The notes: generated by a model from the letters alone, not told the origin. 64,000 nucleotides of DNA from Cellvibrionales bacterium UBA4451 (GCA_002390285.1 DGPB01000001.1:1-64000); one strand, 5' to 3'. Positions 1 to 9,597 are shown, counted from the first letter of the stretch. A program made the numbers and translations.

Positions 1-1
1 A

Positions 2-136
2 GTAAATCAGCAGCAGGAAAATAATATGAATTCTGTTGTAGGGCGACTAGAAGCGCTTTCCACCTTAAAGGAATCTGGGCTGATTTCAGAAGAAGAGTAC
101 AATTTGAAGCGTAAAGAAATTATCGCTGATATGTAA
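2..136 (+). CDS. SHOCT-domain protein, C-terminal part only
   Basis: The reading frame is open from the window edge and ends at the TAA at 134-136. The visible 44 residues end in the SHOCT pattern: a short helix (RLEALSTLKESGLI), then SEEEY, then a second helix (NLKRKEIIADM). SHOCT domains are about 30 residues long and usually sit at the C-terminus of membrane or oligomerising bacterial proteins. The N-terminal domain lies outside the window, so the function cannot be named. There is an internal ATG at 26, but the open frame upstream of it suggests a longer protein. Confidence 0.7.
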   Translation, partial: VNQQQENNMNSVVGRLEALSTLKESGLISEEEYNLKRKEIIADM

Positions 137-491
137 AAAAGAGCACAGGCCGCCTAAAGCTGTAATCAGGATATTTCAGGTGCGAGGCTGACAAGTTAAA
201 GATGGCAGGATTTGATGTATTTCTTCGTTCCCTACGAGATGAATTTGGTGAACAGCAAGTTGGAACTAAGCAAGAGCATGGCAACTGTGATGTTCCTAAG
301 TCATATATAACCGACACTGGTTTTATGTTGCAGCAAGGGAGTATTATGCGAGCGAATGCACTCGTGGTTCGGAACCATTTCAGAACTGATTAACGTGTCA
401 ATACTCAAGTATCCTAACTGACAAAAAGTCCATCTCATCGACGAGAAAGGCTTTTATTTTCAAGCTGGAATTAAATTATGAGACACTGTTT
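137..491. other. Intergenic stretch without a supported gene
   Basis: About 355 bp between the SHOCT gene and a minus-strand hypothetical gene. Open frames of 63-65 codons exist on both strands, but they lack a ribosome binding site and any recognisable protein pattern. A small perfect dyad, TGGTTC-G-GAACCA, lies at 365-377. Nothing else was seen. Confidence 0.5.
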
Positions 492-803
492 CTATACAAT
501 TTTTTCTGAAAAAGGCTGCCCTGTCAGCTCAAGTGTTATTTCTTTCTTGCAGGTAATAATGGCAATTTTATTGTCACCTGACCAGTCCATGCTCACTAGA
601 TCATCCATTAGCTCATCATCCAAAGCATCGCTTTGATTTGTTTCTGTATAAGCGATGATTTCAGGAAATATAATGCGTAATGTAGGTTCTGAATCTGCAG
701 GGTTTTCCAAGCATTCGATAAAGAGTAAACGAACGTCGATATCATAGACTAGGTTATAGATGTACGGAGAACAATCTCCTAATAATTTGGCGGTTAACGT
801 CAT
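492..803 (-). CDS. Hypothetical protein, 103 aa
   Basis: I do not recognise this protein. It is acidic and probably soluble: no signal peptide or membrane segment is visible, and there is an Asp/Glu-rich stretch around residues 58-75 (ALDDELMDDLVSMDW). It starts with ATG behind a purine-rich AGAGAAAG that could serve as a weak ribosome binding site. Strand and position suggest a stand-alone gene downstream of the kor block. It could be a lineage-specific small protein; the call rests on frame length and plausible composition only. Confidence 0.5.
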   Translation of the reverse strand: MTLTAKLLGDCSPYIYNLVYDIDVRLLFIECLENPADSEPTLRIIFPEIIAYTETNQSDALDDELMDDLVSMDWSGDNKIAIITCKKEITLELTGQPFSEKIV

Positions 804-865
804 AACTTTCTCTGGAATTTTAGGCGCATTTAATGTGATGTTAATGAATGCGCACAGTTGATTGA

Positions 866-1075
866 TTATCCCTTAGGCTTAAATCTTGCAGCATCAATAA
901 TAGACCACAAATGGACAATCCAGCCGAGCATAATGACCCATAGTGCAGCCGCAAACACGAAATGAATAATTGCCATCAATAGGCGACCCTGTAGCAGCTG
1001 CCCTAATCCAGGAATAAACAAACTACACAGTGCAGCAAGCACATTACCACCAGAACCCTGTCCGGACATTCGCAT
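866..1075 (-). CDS. Small two-helix membrane protein with PGLGQ motif
   Basis: The 69-residue protein has a glycine-rich N-terminus and then two hydrophobic segments, at roughly residues 11-25 and 33-56. The first contains IPGLGQLLQGR. The PGxGQ signature is common in small TM2-like or DUF5683-like membrane proteins of unknown function. An AAGG lies four bases before the ATG. The gene starts 24 bp after korB on the same strand, so it may be the last gene of the kor transcript. No role in the oxidoreductase can be shown. Confidence 0.6.
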   Translation of the reverse strand: MRMSGQGSGGNVLAALCSLFIPGLGQLLQGRLLMAIIHFVFAAALWVIMLGWIVHLWSIIDAARFKPKG

Positions 1076-1099
1076 AATACCTTAATTTTAGTAATTAGA

Positions 1100-2152
1100 T
1101 TAACGTAAGCTTTCGTTGATTTTATCTAAAGACGCATTACCAGGACAAAGTGCCTTCTCATCCAAATCACGTAATGGTTTTTCAACCGTGTCGATGATCT
1201 CATGCAGATCCTCGCAATCCGGATCAAGATACAAAAGACCGGTGAGGATTTCGCCCTTTTCCTTGCATTTATAAATGGCTTGTAGAGCACTGAGTCGACT
1301 GTGAACATCTAGGTTTTCATCTTTTTTATAGAGATGTATCACCGAGCCATCGTGAAGCGTCACTTCTTGTGAAAACCCGGGTTCATAGTCTGCGGTAATT
1401 TCCTGCCGCATCGGTATAAAATCTGTCTTCCCTGTAGCCTCAATATGTTCGCGAACAAATTCATAGCTTTTAGTAGAAGATGAGTTGTTGTTAAAGGTTA
1501 CGCAGGGTGAAATCACATCGATCAGAGCAAAACCGCAATGGCTGATAGCAGCTTTAATCAACGGCACGAGTTGATCTTTGTCTCCTGAGAAACTGCGGGC
1601 CACAAACGTAGCGCCTAGCTCAATGGCCAGGGTGCAAAGATCAATGGGTTCAAACGGATTAGCTGCGCCTTTTTTACTCATAGAGCCCACATCAGCAGTA
1701 GCGGAATCCTGACCTTTAGTGAGTCCGTAGCAGCCATTATTTTCAACTAGGTACAGCATATTCAAGCTGCGACGTACCACGTGGGCAAACTGGCCCATAC
1801 CAATGGAAGCAGAGTCACCATCGCCAGAAACACCGATATAAATTAGCTCTCGATTAGCTAGATTCGCACCGGTCGCTACCGATGGCATCCGACCATGCAC
1901 CGAGTTAAACCCATGGGAATTTCCCAGAAAGTAAGTGGGCGTTTTTGACGAACAGCCAATACCCGAGATTTTTGCCACTTTGTGCGGTTCAATGGACAAC
2001 TCAAAGCAGGCTTGGATCACTCCAGCACTAATAGAGTCATGACCACAACCAGCACAAAGGGTAGAAATAGCCCCCTCGTATTGTTTTTTGGTGTAACCCA
2101 ACTCATTGGTGGGAAGATCGGGATGACGAAACTCTGGACGATGGTAAGTCAT
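1100..2152 (-). CDS. korB: 2-oxoacid:ferredoxin oxidoreductase, beta subunit
   Basis: This is the thiamine-diphosphate-binding half of the enzyme that oxidatively decarboxylates a 2-oxoacid (probably 2-oxoglutarate) to its acyl-CoA while reducing ferredoxin; the reaction can run in reverse. Visible features are CAGCGHDS (33-40), Cys67 in GIGCSSKTP and Cys217 in ISPCVTFN, which fit the four ligands of the 4Fe-4S cluster. The TPP/Mg motif GDGD is at 110-113, followed by NNGCYGLTKGQ. At 350 residues it has the normal length. Its start overlaps the korA stop by 4 bp (ATGA), which indicates translational coupling. Substrate choice (2-oxoglutarate rather than pyruvate) is inferred from resemblance to the KorB branch. 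Confidence 0.92.
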   Translation of the reverse strand: MTYHRPEFRHPDLPTNELGYTKKQYEGAISTLCAGCGHDSISAGVIQACFELSIEPHKVAKISGIGCSSKTPTYFLGNSHGFNSVHGRMPSVATGANLANRELIYIGVSGDGDSASIGMGQFAHVVRRSLNMLYLVENNGCYGLTKGQDSATADVGSMSKKGAANPFEPIDLCTLAIELGATFVARSFSGDKDQLVPLIKAAISHCGFALIDVISPCVTFNNNSSSTKSYEFVREHIEATGKTDFIPMRQEITADYEPGFSQEVTLHDGSVIHLYKKDENLDVHSRLSALQAIYKCKEKGEILTGLLYLDPDCEDLHEIIDTVEKPLRDLDEKALCPGNASLDKINESLR

Positions 2153-3993
2153 ACCGTAACCTCCTTTGATAGGGGGATCACATTGTTGGTTTTTTCATTA
2201 CCGATAATGCCATCAACTATCCAACGAGCGGTTACTGGCAATCCGTCAAAGCACAACAGTGGCTTCAATTTTCTGGGGTTAATCTCACACTCATTAATCA
2301 GCATAGTTCTCAGCTGGCCATCCCGGTTTTGCTCGACCACAAATATCTGGTCGTGCTCTTCGATAAAGGACTCAACATCAGCATTAAAGGGGAAGCCTCT
2401 TACACGCAGAGCATCCATGTGAATACTCTTCTCGCTCAAGATATCCAGCGCTTCTTCTGCCGATGCAGTGGTGGTACCAAAATAGATTATCCCAATGTCT
2501 GTTGACTGCTTAGCTGGCCGGATTTCAGGCTGAGGCACATAGTGCTTTGCAGTTTCCCACTTCACCAGTAGCCGCTCCATGTTGTCTACATATTCCTCGC
2601 TACTTTCCGTATATTTTGCGTAGTGATCACGGGATGAGCCACGAGTAAAAAATGACCCTTTTGTGGGATGGGTGCCGGGATAAGTTCGGTAGCAAATTCC
2701 ATCACCGTCCACATCCAGATAACGTCCATAACGTTCTGACATTGCCTCCAGTTCAGCCTCAGACAACACCTTTCCTCGGTCATAACGTTGGCTGTCATCC
2801 CATTCCAGCGGTTCGGAAAAATGCTCATTCATGCCCAAGTCCAGATCAGTCATCAATATAACCGGGGTTTGCAGTCTATCCGCAAGATCAAAGCTAGCAG
2901 CCCCCATATCAAAACACTCTTTAGGTGTAGCGGGAAACATCAATACATGCTTGGTATCACCATGTGAAGCATAAGCCGACAGCAACAAATCCGACTGCTG
3001 GGAGCGTGTGGGCATACCGGTTGAGGGGCCCGCGCGCTGTACGTCAAACAGTACCGCTGGAACCTCGGCAAAGTAAGCCAGCCCGAGAAATTCATTCATC
3101 AGCGATACACCGGGCCCTGAGGTTGCGGTAAATGACCGAGCGCCATTCCATGAGGCTCCAACCACCATTCCAATAGCAGATAACTCATCTTCCGCTTGAA
3201 CAATAGCGTAGTTGCGTTTACCCGAGCCTGGATCGATTCGTAATCGTTTGGCATATTTTTCAAACTGTTCAACCACAGACGTGGACGGGGTAATAGGATA
3301 CCAAGCCACCACAGAAGCGCCGCCATAAAGAGCCCCAAGGCCTAGAGCAGCATTCCCTTCCATCAGGATGTGTCCGTTTACCATGTCACGGCGCTCTACT
3401 CGAATACCCAAAGGGCAAGAAAAGTTTTTCTCTGCATACTGATAGCCTAGTTCCAGGGCATGGATATTCGGCGAAATAAGTTTTTCCTTACCCTTGAATT
3501 GGTCATGTATCAGATTTTTAAGTACATCAAACTCAAGATCCAACATGGCTGCTAACGCGCCAATGTAAATGACATTTTTAAACAACTGGCGTTGGCGTGG
3601 GTCTGTATATTCACGACGGCAAATATCGGTCAGAGGAATACCAAAAAGGTTAATATCATTGCGATGCAGCCTTACATCTAGAGGTTTGGTATTGTCATAG
3701 ATGAAATAACCGCCTGGCTCAACCCCCTTAATGTCTTGAGCCATGCTCTGGGGGTTTACCGCCACCATAATATCGACACCACCACGGCGCCCTAGGTAAC
3801 CCTTGTCATTTACCCTCACTTCATACCACGTGGGCAAACCCTGAATATTGGAGGGAAATACATTCTTGGGGCTAACCGGAAGACCCATCCGGAAAATAGT
3901 CTTGGCAAACAGATTATTGGCACTGGCAGAACCGGTACCATTAACATTGGCGAAACGTATAACGAAATCGTTAACCGACTTTATTTGCTGCAT
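2149..3993 (-). CDS. korA: 2-oxoacid:ferredoxin oxidoreductase, fused gamma-alpha subunit
   Basis: The 614-residue protein has the gamma domain at the N-terminus (about 1-190, from MQQIKSVNDF) and the alpha pyrimidine-binding domain after it. The alpha part contains AWYPITPSTSVVE, EDELSAIGMVVGASWNG and the SGPGVSLMNEF loop typical of KorA. I start it at the ATG at 3991-3993. A longer frame exists upstream, but it only reads through the end of the neighbouring gene. The start overlaps the upstream oxidoreductase by 13 bp and the stop overlaps korB by 4 bp, so the three genes form a tight operon. The gamma-alpha fusion is normal for two-subunit Kor enzymes of aerobes. Confidence 0.92.
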   Translation of the reverse strand: MQQIKSVNDFVIRFANVNGTGSASANNLFAKTIFRMGLPVSPKNVFPSNIQGLPTWYEVRVNDKGYLGRRGGVDIMVAVNPQSMAQDIKGVEPGGYFIYDNTKPLDVRLHRNDINLFGIPLTDICRREYTDPRQRQLFKNVIYIGALAAMLDLEFDVLKNLIHDQFKGKEKLISPNIHALELGYQYAEKNFSCPLGIRVERRDMVNGHILMEGNAALGLGALYGGASVVAWYPITPSTSVVEQFEKYAKRLRIDPGSGKRNYAIVQAEDELSAIGMVVGASWNGARSFTATSGPGVSLMNEFLGLAYFAEVPAVLFDVQRAGPSTGMPTRSQQSDLLLSAYASHGDTKHVLMFPATPKECFDMGAASFDLADRLQTPVILMTDLDLGMNEHFSEPLEWDDSQRYDRGKVLSEAELEAMSERYGRYLDVDGDGICYRTYPGTHPTKGSFFTRGSSRDHYAKYTESSEEYVDNMERLLVKWETAKHYVPQPEIRPAKQSTDIGIIYFGTTTASAEEALDILSEKSIHMDALRVRGFPFNADVESFIEEHDQIFVVEQNRDGQLRTMLINECEINPRKLKPLLCFDGLPVTARWIVDGIIGNEKTNNVIPLSKEVTV

Positions 3994-5768
3994 AGTGGCA
4001 CTGCCTTGGTCACCTGATAGAAGAATTGCTGCATATCCCAAGCTGCTGTGGGACAGCGCTCGGCACAGAGACCACAGTGAAGACAAACATCTTCATCTTT
4101 TGCCATCACCCGGCCTGTCTCCAACTCACCGGACACATAGATATCCTGGCCAATATTTCCGGCTTTGACCCTCAAGCTCTGACGCAGCTGAGGTTCATCG
4201 TCGTTTTCAATAAAGTTGATGCAGTCCATAGGACAGATATCTACGCAGGCATCACACTCAATACACTTATCGTCATAGAACACCGTCTGTACATCACAAT
4301 TGAGGCAGCGCTCAGCCTCCGCAAAAGCCGTTTCAATATCAAATCCCAGCTCTACTTCCATGGTGCGATTTTGCAGTGCGCTGGTGAGTTCCACTAACGG
4401 CACTATTTTTCTAAGATCCGTCGTGACATCGTTGTCATAACTCCACTCATGAACACCCATTTTTTGACTGAGTAAACTGGTACCCGGAGGTGGTCGCTGG
4501 TTAACTTGCTTCCCATCACAGAAGAGATCGATGGACACCGCTGCCTGATGACCGTGGGCCACAGCAGTAATAATATTTTCAGGCCCAAAGGCAGAATCAC
4601 CTCCAAAGAACACTTTGGCAGAAGATGACTGGAAGGTCTGCGCGTTCAATACTGGCATTCCCCAATCATCGAAATCGATACCTGCATCCTTCTCAATCCA
4701 GGGAAAGGCATTTTCCTGTCCAATCGCGACCAGCACTTCATCACAAGGATAGAAAACCGGCTCTTCCCCGGTGGACACCAAAGACCGCTTCCCACTTTCA
4801 TCAAAAACTGCGCTCACTTTCTCGAAACGCATGCCCACCAACTTGCCTTTTTCAACCACAAATTCCAACGGCACATGGTTTTCAATAATAGGGATGCCCT
4901 CATGAATAGCATCTTCTTTTTCCCAAGCAGAAGCCTTCATCGACTCAAAAGGACTGCGTACAATAACTTTAACCTCGTTACCGCCAACTCGACGGGCGGT
5001 GCGACAACAATCCATCGCGGTGTTACCACCCCCTAATACGATGACACGCTTGCCGATTTTCTCGATATGTTCGAAGGCCACATTGGACAGCCAGTCGATA
5101 CCAATATGAATAGACGCGTCCCCTTCCTGCCGACCTGGCAAATTTGGTAAATCACGACCACGGGGCGCCCCTGAACCCACAAAGATGGCATCATAATCCT
5201 GGCTCAACAGCCCTTTCAGGCTATCCACATAGTGATTGAAATGCGTCACCATGCCCATACCCAAGATATAACCCACCTCCTCATTAAGGACAGATTCGGG
5301 CAATCTAAATGCAGGTATCTGACTACGCATAAAGCCGCCGGCTACTGGCTGCTCGTCAAATATAGTCAACTCATACCCCAGCGGGGCCAAATCACGAGCG
5401 ACGGTCAATGATGCTGGGCCCGCGCCCACTAGTGCAATTTTGCGACCATTCTTTTTAGATGGGATAGTGGGCAAACGGGATGATATGTCGTCTTTATTGT
5501 CAGCCGCCACTCGCTTGAGACGGCAAATCGCTACAGGCTCGGACTCTACCCTCCCTCGGCGACACGCCGGCTCGCAGGGCCGGTCACAGGTACGCCCGAG
5601 CACACCGGGAAACACGTTGGATTCCCAGTTGATCATATAAGCATCAGTGTATCGCTGCTGAGCAATCAGGCGAATGTATTCAGGAACAGGGGTGTGTGCG
5701 GGACAGGCGTATTGACAATCCACAACCTGATGGAAGTACTCTGGATCTTTGATATCGGTAGGTTTCAA
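3981..5768 (-). CDS. FAD-dependent NAD(P)H oxidoreductase with 2x[4Fe-4S] ferredoxin tail (GltD-like)
   Basis: The N-terminus has the Fe-S cysteine set of the glutamate synthase small subunit and dihydropyrimidine dehydrogenase family (Cys18, 22, 61, 65, 69). It is followed by an FAD Rossmann motif VGAGPAS (about 114-120) and an NAD(P)H motif VLGGGNTAMDCC. The last 100 residues carry two ferredoxin clusters, CIECDACVDICP and CLHCGLCAERCP. This layout can move electrons between NAD(P)H and low-potential Fe-S carriers. Its place as first gene of the kor operon suggests it is the redox partner of KorAB (inference). The start is TTG at 5768, chosen because AAGGGG lies about 7 bases upstream and the Fe-S domain begins directly after it. 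Confidence 0.85.
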   Translation of the reverse strand: MKPTDIKDPEYFHQVVDCQYACPAHTPVPEYIRLIAQQRYTDAYMINWESNVFPGVLGRTCDRPCEPACRRGRVESEPVAICRLKRVAADNKDDISSRLPTIPSKKNGRKIALVGAGPASLTVARDLAPLGYELTIFDEQPVAGGFMRSQIPAFRLPESVLNEEVGYILGMGMVTHFNHYVDSLKGLLSQDYDAIFVGSGAPRGRDLPNLPGRQEGDASIHIGIDWLSNVAFEHIEKIGKRVIVLGGGNTAMDCCRTARRVGGNEVKVIVRSPFESMKASAWEKEDAIHEGIPIIENHVPLEFVVEKGKLVGMRFEKVSAVFDESGKRSLVSTGEEPVFYPCDEVLVAIGQENAFPWIEKDAGIDFDDWGMPVLNAQTFQSSSAKVFFGGDSAFGPENIITAVAHGHQAAVSIDLFCDGKQVNQRPPPGTSLLSQKMGVHEWSYDNDVTTDLRKIVPLVELTSALQNRTMEVELGFDIETAFAEAERCLNCDVQTVFYDDKCIECDACVDICPMDCINFIENDDEPQLRQSLRVKAGNIGQDIYVSGELETGRVMAKDEDVCLHCGLCAERCPTAAWDMQQFFYQVTKAVPLCSK

Positions 5769-5888
5769 AAGAAATCCCCTTGTAACACCAAATCAATTTA
5801 GTCAACCATACTGGTAGTTTTATGAAGCTGCAACAATGACCAATGACATTTTTTAAAAAAAACCGTTTTTTCTCCATCTAGATTGAAA

Positions 5889-7364
5889 TTACTGGATCGG
5901 TGAGAATAGTTGGGACAATTTTATCAACGATCTGAAAACCACATTGCGCTGCGCTAGATCGTCACCTGTTAGAGGAAGACAATGCTTGAAATCATCATTC
6001 AGCATGGACTCAACTTCTGCGGCAAACTGCTGTCCCTTAACCATCACAGTGATTTCAAAATTCAGGTGGAAAGACCGATTGTCAAAATTTGCTGTTCCCA
6101 CATAGGCTCGATCGCTGTCCACCAAAACAACTTTCTGGTGCAAGAAACCCTGCTGATACTGAAAGGCCCTGACACCAGTGTTTCTTAAATCTAAAAGTAC
6201 GGCATAAGAAGACAATTGCACCATCCGGTTGTCCGTTTTTCCCGGCAACATCAACCTGACATCCACCCCCCTTAAAACTGCCAGCTTTAGGGCATTTAGA
6301 ATGGATTCATCCGGTACAAAATAGGGGCCGACAATCCACAGTCTCTCAGTGGCACTGTTAATAACATGAAGAAACATCAGCTGACAGGATTCAACTAGGT
6401 CCGCCGGCCCTGTGGGCAATATCAGGACTCGCTGATCACTGTTGACACCATCCGGATGCCAGTCCATCTCTGGCACCTCGCCGGTGACCCAGTACCAGTC
6501 CTCAAGAAATGATAGCTGGCAACCCTGTACAGATGGCCCTTCCATCCGTACGTGAGTATCTCGCCATGGGCTAAGCCGCTTATTACCATTGAGGTATTCA
6601 TCGCCAACATTTGCACCACCCACAAATGCCGTACAACCATCGACCACTACAATTTTTCGGTGGTTTCGAAAGTTAATCTGGAAACGACGGCGCTTACCCC
6701 AGCGCCAGGTTCTGAAAGGCTCGATATTGATGCCCGCTTGCCGACATTTATTCAAATAGCACCGCGACAGACTGAAACTGCCAATGGCGTCAAAGAGGAA
6801 ATAAATCCGTACCCCCTGACGAGATTTTTCGATCAACTTTTCCTGAAGCTCTCTACCAAGTTTGTCGTCACGCACAATATAAAACTGCAGGAGAATGTAG
6901 TGCTTTGCTCTGTCTATCTCATCAAAGATACTCGCGAAAGTTTGTTCTCCATTTATCAGCAACCCAACTTTATTCCCCTTGGTAAAGGGCATAAGAGCCA
7001 ATTTTTCCAGCAACACCCCCCCCGGTGAATTATCTTCCTCCGGGCTGAACAGCGCTGACATCTCAGCCATGAGCTTTTCTGCTATACGGTGGATCTCGAG
7101 ATCACCCTTCCGACGTGCCTCCACATAGCCATAGAACTTACGCGGACCAAAAAACAAATAGATCGGCACCACGACTGGCGACAGGAATACCAGCCCAAGT
7201 GCCCAGGCAATGGCGCCTTGAGGTGTGCGAGATTTGAAAATCGACTCAATAGCCAATAGCACCCCAAGAACGCCCATCAAGGCATAGAGTGGTACCCAGA
7301 ATTGGGCCAGCAACTTGCCACCCTGAACCAAGGTGTCGAGGATCAGTGACGACCACTGATCCAT
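5889..7364 (-). CDS. cls: Cardiolipin synthase
   Basis: This membrane phospholipase-D family enzyme condenses two phosphatidylglycerols into cardiolipin and glycerol. Two N-terminal hydrophobic helices (about 20-40 and 50-72) are followed by two HKD catalytic motifs, HRKIVVVD (His235) with FVGGANVGDEY, and HQKVVLVD (His409) with YVGTANFDNRS. At 491 residues it matches the ClsA-type length. The gene follows the potassium channel gene after only 3 bp, so the two are probably co-transcribed. An AT-rich 120-bp gap separates it from the kor operon downstream. Confidence 0.92.
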   Translation of the reverse strand: MDQWSSLILDTLVQGGKLLAQFWVPLYALMGVLGVLLAIESIFKSRTPQGAIAWALGLVFLSPVVVPIYLFFGPRKFYGYVEARRKGDLEIHRIAEKLMAEMSALFSPEEDNSPGGVLLEKLALMPFTKGNKVGLLINGEQTFASIFDEIDRAKHYILLQFYIVRDDKLGRELQEKLIEKSRQGVRIYFLFDAIGSFSLSRCYLNKCRQAGINIEPFRTWRWGKRRRFQINFRNHRKIVVVDGCTAFVGGANVGDEYLNGNKRLSPWRDTHVRMEGPSVQGCQLSFLEDWYWVTGEVPEMDWHPDGVNSDQRVLILPTGPADLVESCQLMFLHVINSATERLWIVGPYFVPDESILNALKLAVLRGVDVRLMLPGKTDNRMVQLSSYAVLLDLRNTGVRAFQYQQGFLHQKVVLVDSDRAYVGTANFDNRSFHLNFEITVMVKGQQFAAEVESMLNDDFKHCLPLTGDDLAQRNVVFRSLIKLSQLFSPIQ

Positions 7365-7367
7365 GAG

Positions 7368-8213
7368 TTAGTGCTCCGGCCCGATGCGCGAACTTTCTCT
7401 CATATCACCCAGGTCCGCACCACACCACTTACAGTGATCTGCATCCATATCGTGCCCTGCCTTGACACAATTTGGGCAGGGATACACTGATTTATTCCGC
7501 TGCATTTCATTAGCCAATTCAGCCGTAATAATACCAGTGGGAATGGCTAGGATGGAGTAGCCCGTCAGCATAGCTAGGGTAGATATTATTTGTCCCATAA
7601 CAGTGTGGGGAGTGATATCGCCATAGCCAACAGTGGTAATAGTCACAATGGTCCAGTAAATACTTTTTGGAATACTAGTAAAACCATTACCCGGCCCTTC
7701 TACCACATACATCAGGCAACCAAATAACGTACTCAGTACGAGAACAACTGTGAAAAACAAAAAAATCTTACGCCGTGCCTGTTTGATTGAGCGTATCAAA
7801 ACATCAGCTTCAGACAGATAGCGAACTAATTTTAGCACTCGAAATATTCGTAAAACGCGAACCAACCGAATAATCAACAGATAGTGGGCACCGGCTACCA
7901 CGAGAGCCAAGTAAGACGGCACAATGGAAACCAGATCAACAATGCCATAAAAACTAAACAGGTATTTTCGTCTATTGGGAGAGCAGAATATTCTCAGTAT
8001 ATATTCCACGGTAAACAACCCAGTGAATATCCACTCAATCAGAAAAAAACTACTGGAATAGGTACTGACTAAAGACTCAACCGTACTGAAAATCACTGCA
8101 AATACACTGATCAGGATGGCGTAGATTAAAAACATATCAAAACGCTGCCCAGCGGGTGTGTCTGTTCCAAAAATTATTCGGTATAGCTCTTGTCGTAATT
8201 GTTGCTTTGTCAT
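7368..8213 (-). CDS. Voltage-gated-type potassium channel with C-terminal zinc ribbon
   Basis: This is a six-helix ion channel. The S4-like helix (about 114-131, LLIIRLVRVLRIFRVLKL) carries regularly spaced arginines. The pore helix and selectivity filter TVGYGD are at 194-199, followed by S6. After the last helix two CxxC pairs (CPNC, 246-249; CKWC, 261-264) look like a zinc ribbon, which is unusual as a cytosolic tail for this family. I start at the ATG at 8211-8213 (281 residues); an in-frame GTG at 8234 would add seven residues. It is translated tightly with cls. Physiological role and gating ligand are unknown. Confidence 0.88.
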   Translation of the reverse strand: MTKQQLRQELYRIIFGTDTPAGQRFDMFLIYAILISVFAVIFSTVESLVSTYSSSFFLIEWIFTGLFTVEYILRIFCSPNRRKYLFSFYGIVDLVSIVPSYLALVVAGAHYLLIIRLVRVLRIFRVLKLVRYLSEADVLIRSIKQARRKIFLFFTVVLVLSTLFGCLMYVVEGPGNGFTSIPKSIYWTIVTITTVGYGDITPHTVMGQIISTLAMLTGYSILAIPTGIITAELANEMQRNKSVYPCPNCVKAGHDMDADHCKWCGADLGDMRESSRIGPEH

Positions 8214-8394
8214 AATTTGGCGATTCAACCCCACTTAAGTAGATTCATTATAGGCACATGTCAGCACCGCCACACCAGCCCTATCCTTACTGCTAGCACA
8301 GTAACCTATACGTCAAAAAATCGACACATTCGCACATTAAAGACAATGAGAGAATTACCTGAAATTTAATGAATAATGGCTATATACTTTGTTC

Positions 8395-9597
8395 ATGCAG
8401 GAACAACGCCAGCTACTCAGATCACTATCGCTCACTGAAATCAGCTTCTATGGAATCGGCACTATTGTCGGTGCCGGTATCTACGTACTGCTGGGAAAGG
8501 TTGTCAATGAAAGCGGCATGGCAACCCCTGCTGCATTCCTACTGTCAGTGATCATTGCCGGTTTCAGCGCCTACTCCTACGCCCAGATGTCCCGCCGCTT
8601 TCCAAATAGCGCGGGTGAAGCTGTGTACATCTTTGAGGGACTGAAATCCAATCACCTGTCAGCACTGACGGGTTTCGCTATATCGGTCAGTGGCATCGTC
8701 TCTGCCGCTACTCTCACCAGCGGCTTTACTGGTTATTTTTCATTTTTTTCAGCCCTGCCCCAATGGACAATTATTACCCTTCTAGTGGTCACGCTAACAA
8801 CGCTGGCCTGCTGGGGCGTTAAGCAGTCCGTTATCATGGCCGTTCTAACCACCTTGATAGAGATTGGCGGACTTCTATTAGTCGTGATCGTTAGCGGCGA
8901 TGAAATCGCCCACCAGGAAATCCCTTGGGGTGAATTTGTACCTGTTTTTGATCAAGCCCATCTTACCTTCGTTGTCAGTGGTGCATTTCTCGCTTTCTTT
9001 GCCTTTATTGGCTTTGAAGATATGGTCAATCTGGCCGAAGAAGTCAAAAACCCCGAGCGTAACTTACCTCTCGGTATTGCCATTGCACTGGTGACGACGG
9101 GTCTACTCTATGGTGCCGTGGCAATCACGGCACTGGTGACATTACCGCTGGCTGAACTAAGCAATTCTCAGGCACCACTGGCACTGCTCATTGAATACAA
9201 TAGTAATATTCCCGTAGAAATTATGGCTGTTATCAGTATGATCGCCATCATTAATGGTGCTTTGATTCAGATCATCATGGTTTCCCGCGTGCTCTACGGA
9301 ATGGCAAAGCGTAATATTGCCCCTAGCTTGCTGGGCTCAGTCAACCCCAAGACTCGAACACCTATAACCGCCACCTTGATCACGGGTACTCTGGTCGTTA
9401 TCTTTGCACTTTGGCTACCGATAACCACACTGGCAAAGACCACCAGCTCATTGATTTTAGTTGTCTTTACACTGGTCAACCTTTCACTACTTGTATTGAA
9501 CTGCCGTGAAAAAAACTGGGGCATCCCTGGTCTACTGGCACCCACTATCGGTGCTTTATTGTGTATCAGTTTCCTCGGATTTCAGGTATGGAATTGA
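8395..9597 (+). CDS. APC-family amino acid permease
   Basis: The 400-residue protein has about 11-12 membrane helices. Its N-terminus shows the APC-superfamily signature (ISFYGIGTIVGAGIYVLLG), in which the unwound GxGxG segment of helix 1 binds the substrate amine and carboxylate. A further typical motif is FFAFIGFEDMVNLAEEVKNP, in the helix 6 to loop region. It is therefore an inner-membrane amino acid or amine transporter of unknown specificity. I prefer the ATG at 8395; an in-frame TTG lies six bases earlier. Its 3' end overlaps the start of the next gene by 10 bp. Confidence 0.85.
   Translation: MQEQRQLLRSLSLTEISFYGIGTIVGAGIYVLLGKVVNESGMATPAAFLLSVIIAGFSAYSYAQMSRRFPNSAGEAVYIFEGLKSNHLSALTGFAISVSGIVSAATLTSGFTGYFSFFSALPQWTIITLLVVTLTTLACWGVKQSVIMAVLTTLIEIGGLLLVVIVSGDEIAHQEIPWGEFVPVFDQAHLTFVVSGAFLAFFAFIGFEDMVNLAEEVKNPERNLPLGIAIALVTTGLLYGAVAITALVTLPLAELSNSQAPLALLIEYNSNIPVEIMAVISMIAIINGALIQIIMVSRVLYGMAKRNIAPSLLGSVNPKTRTPITATLITGTLVVIFALWLPITTLAKTTSSLILVVFTLVNLSLLVLNCREKNWGIPGLLAPTIGALLCISFLGFQVWN

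Noticed and set aside
202..393. 63-codon plus-strand ORF after the SHOCT gene
   Set aside because: No ribosome binding site, no recognisable pattern, and a competing frame on the other strand.
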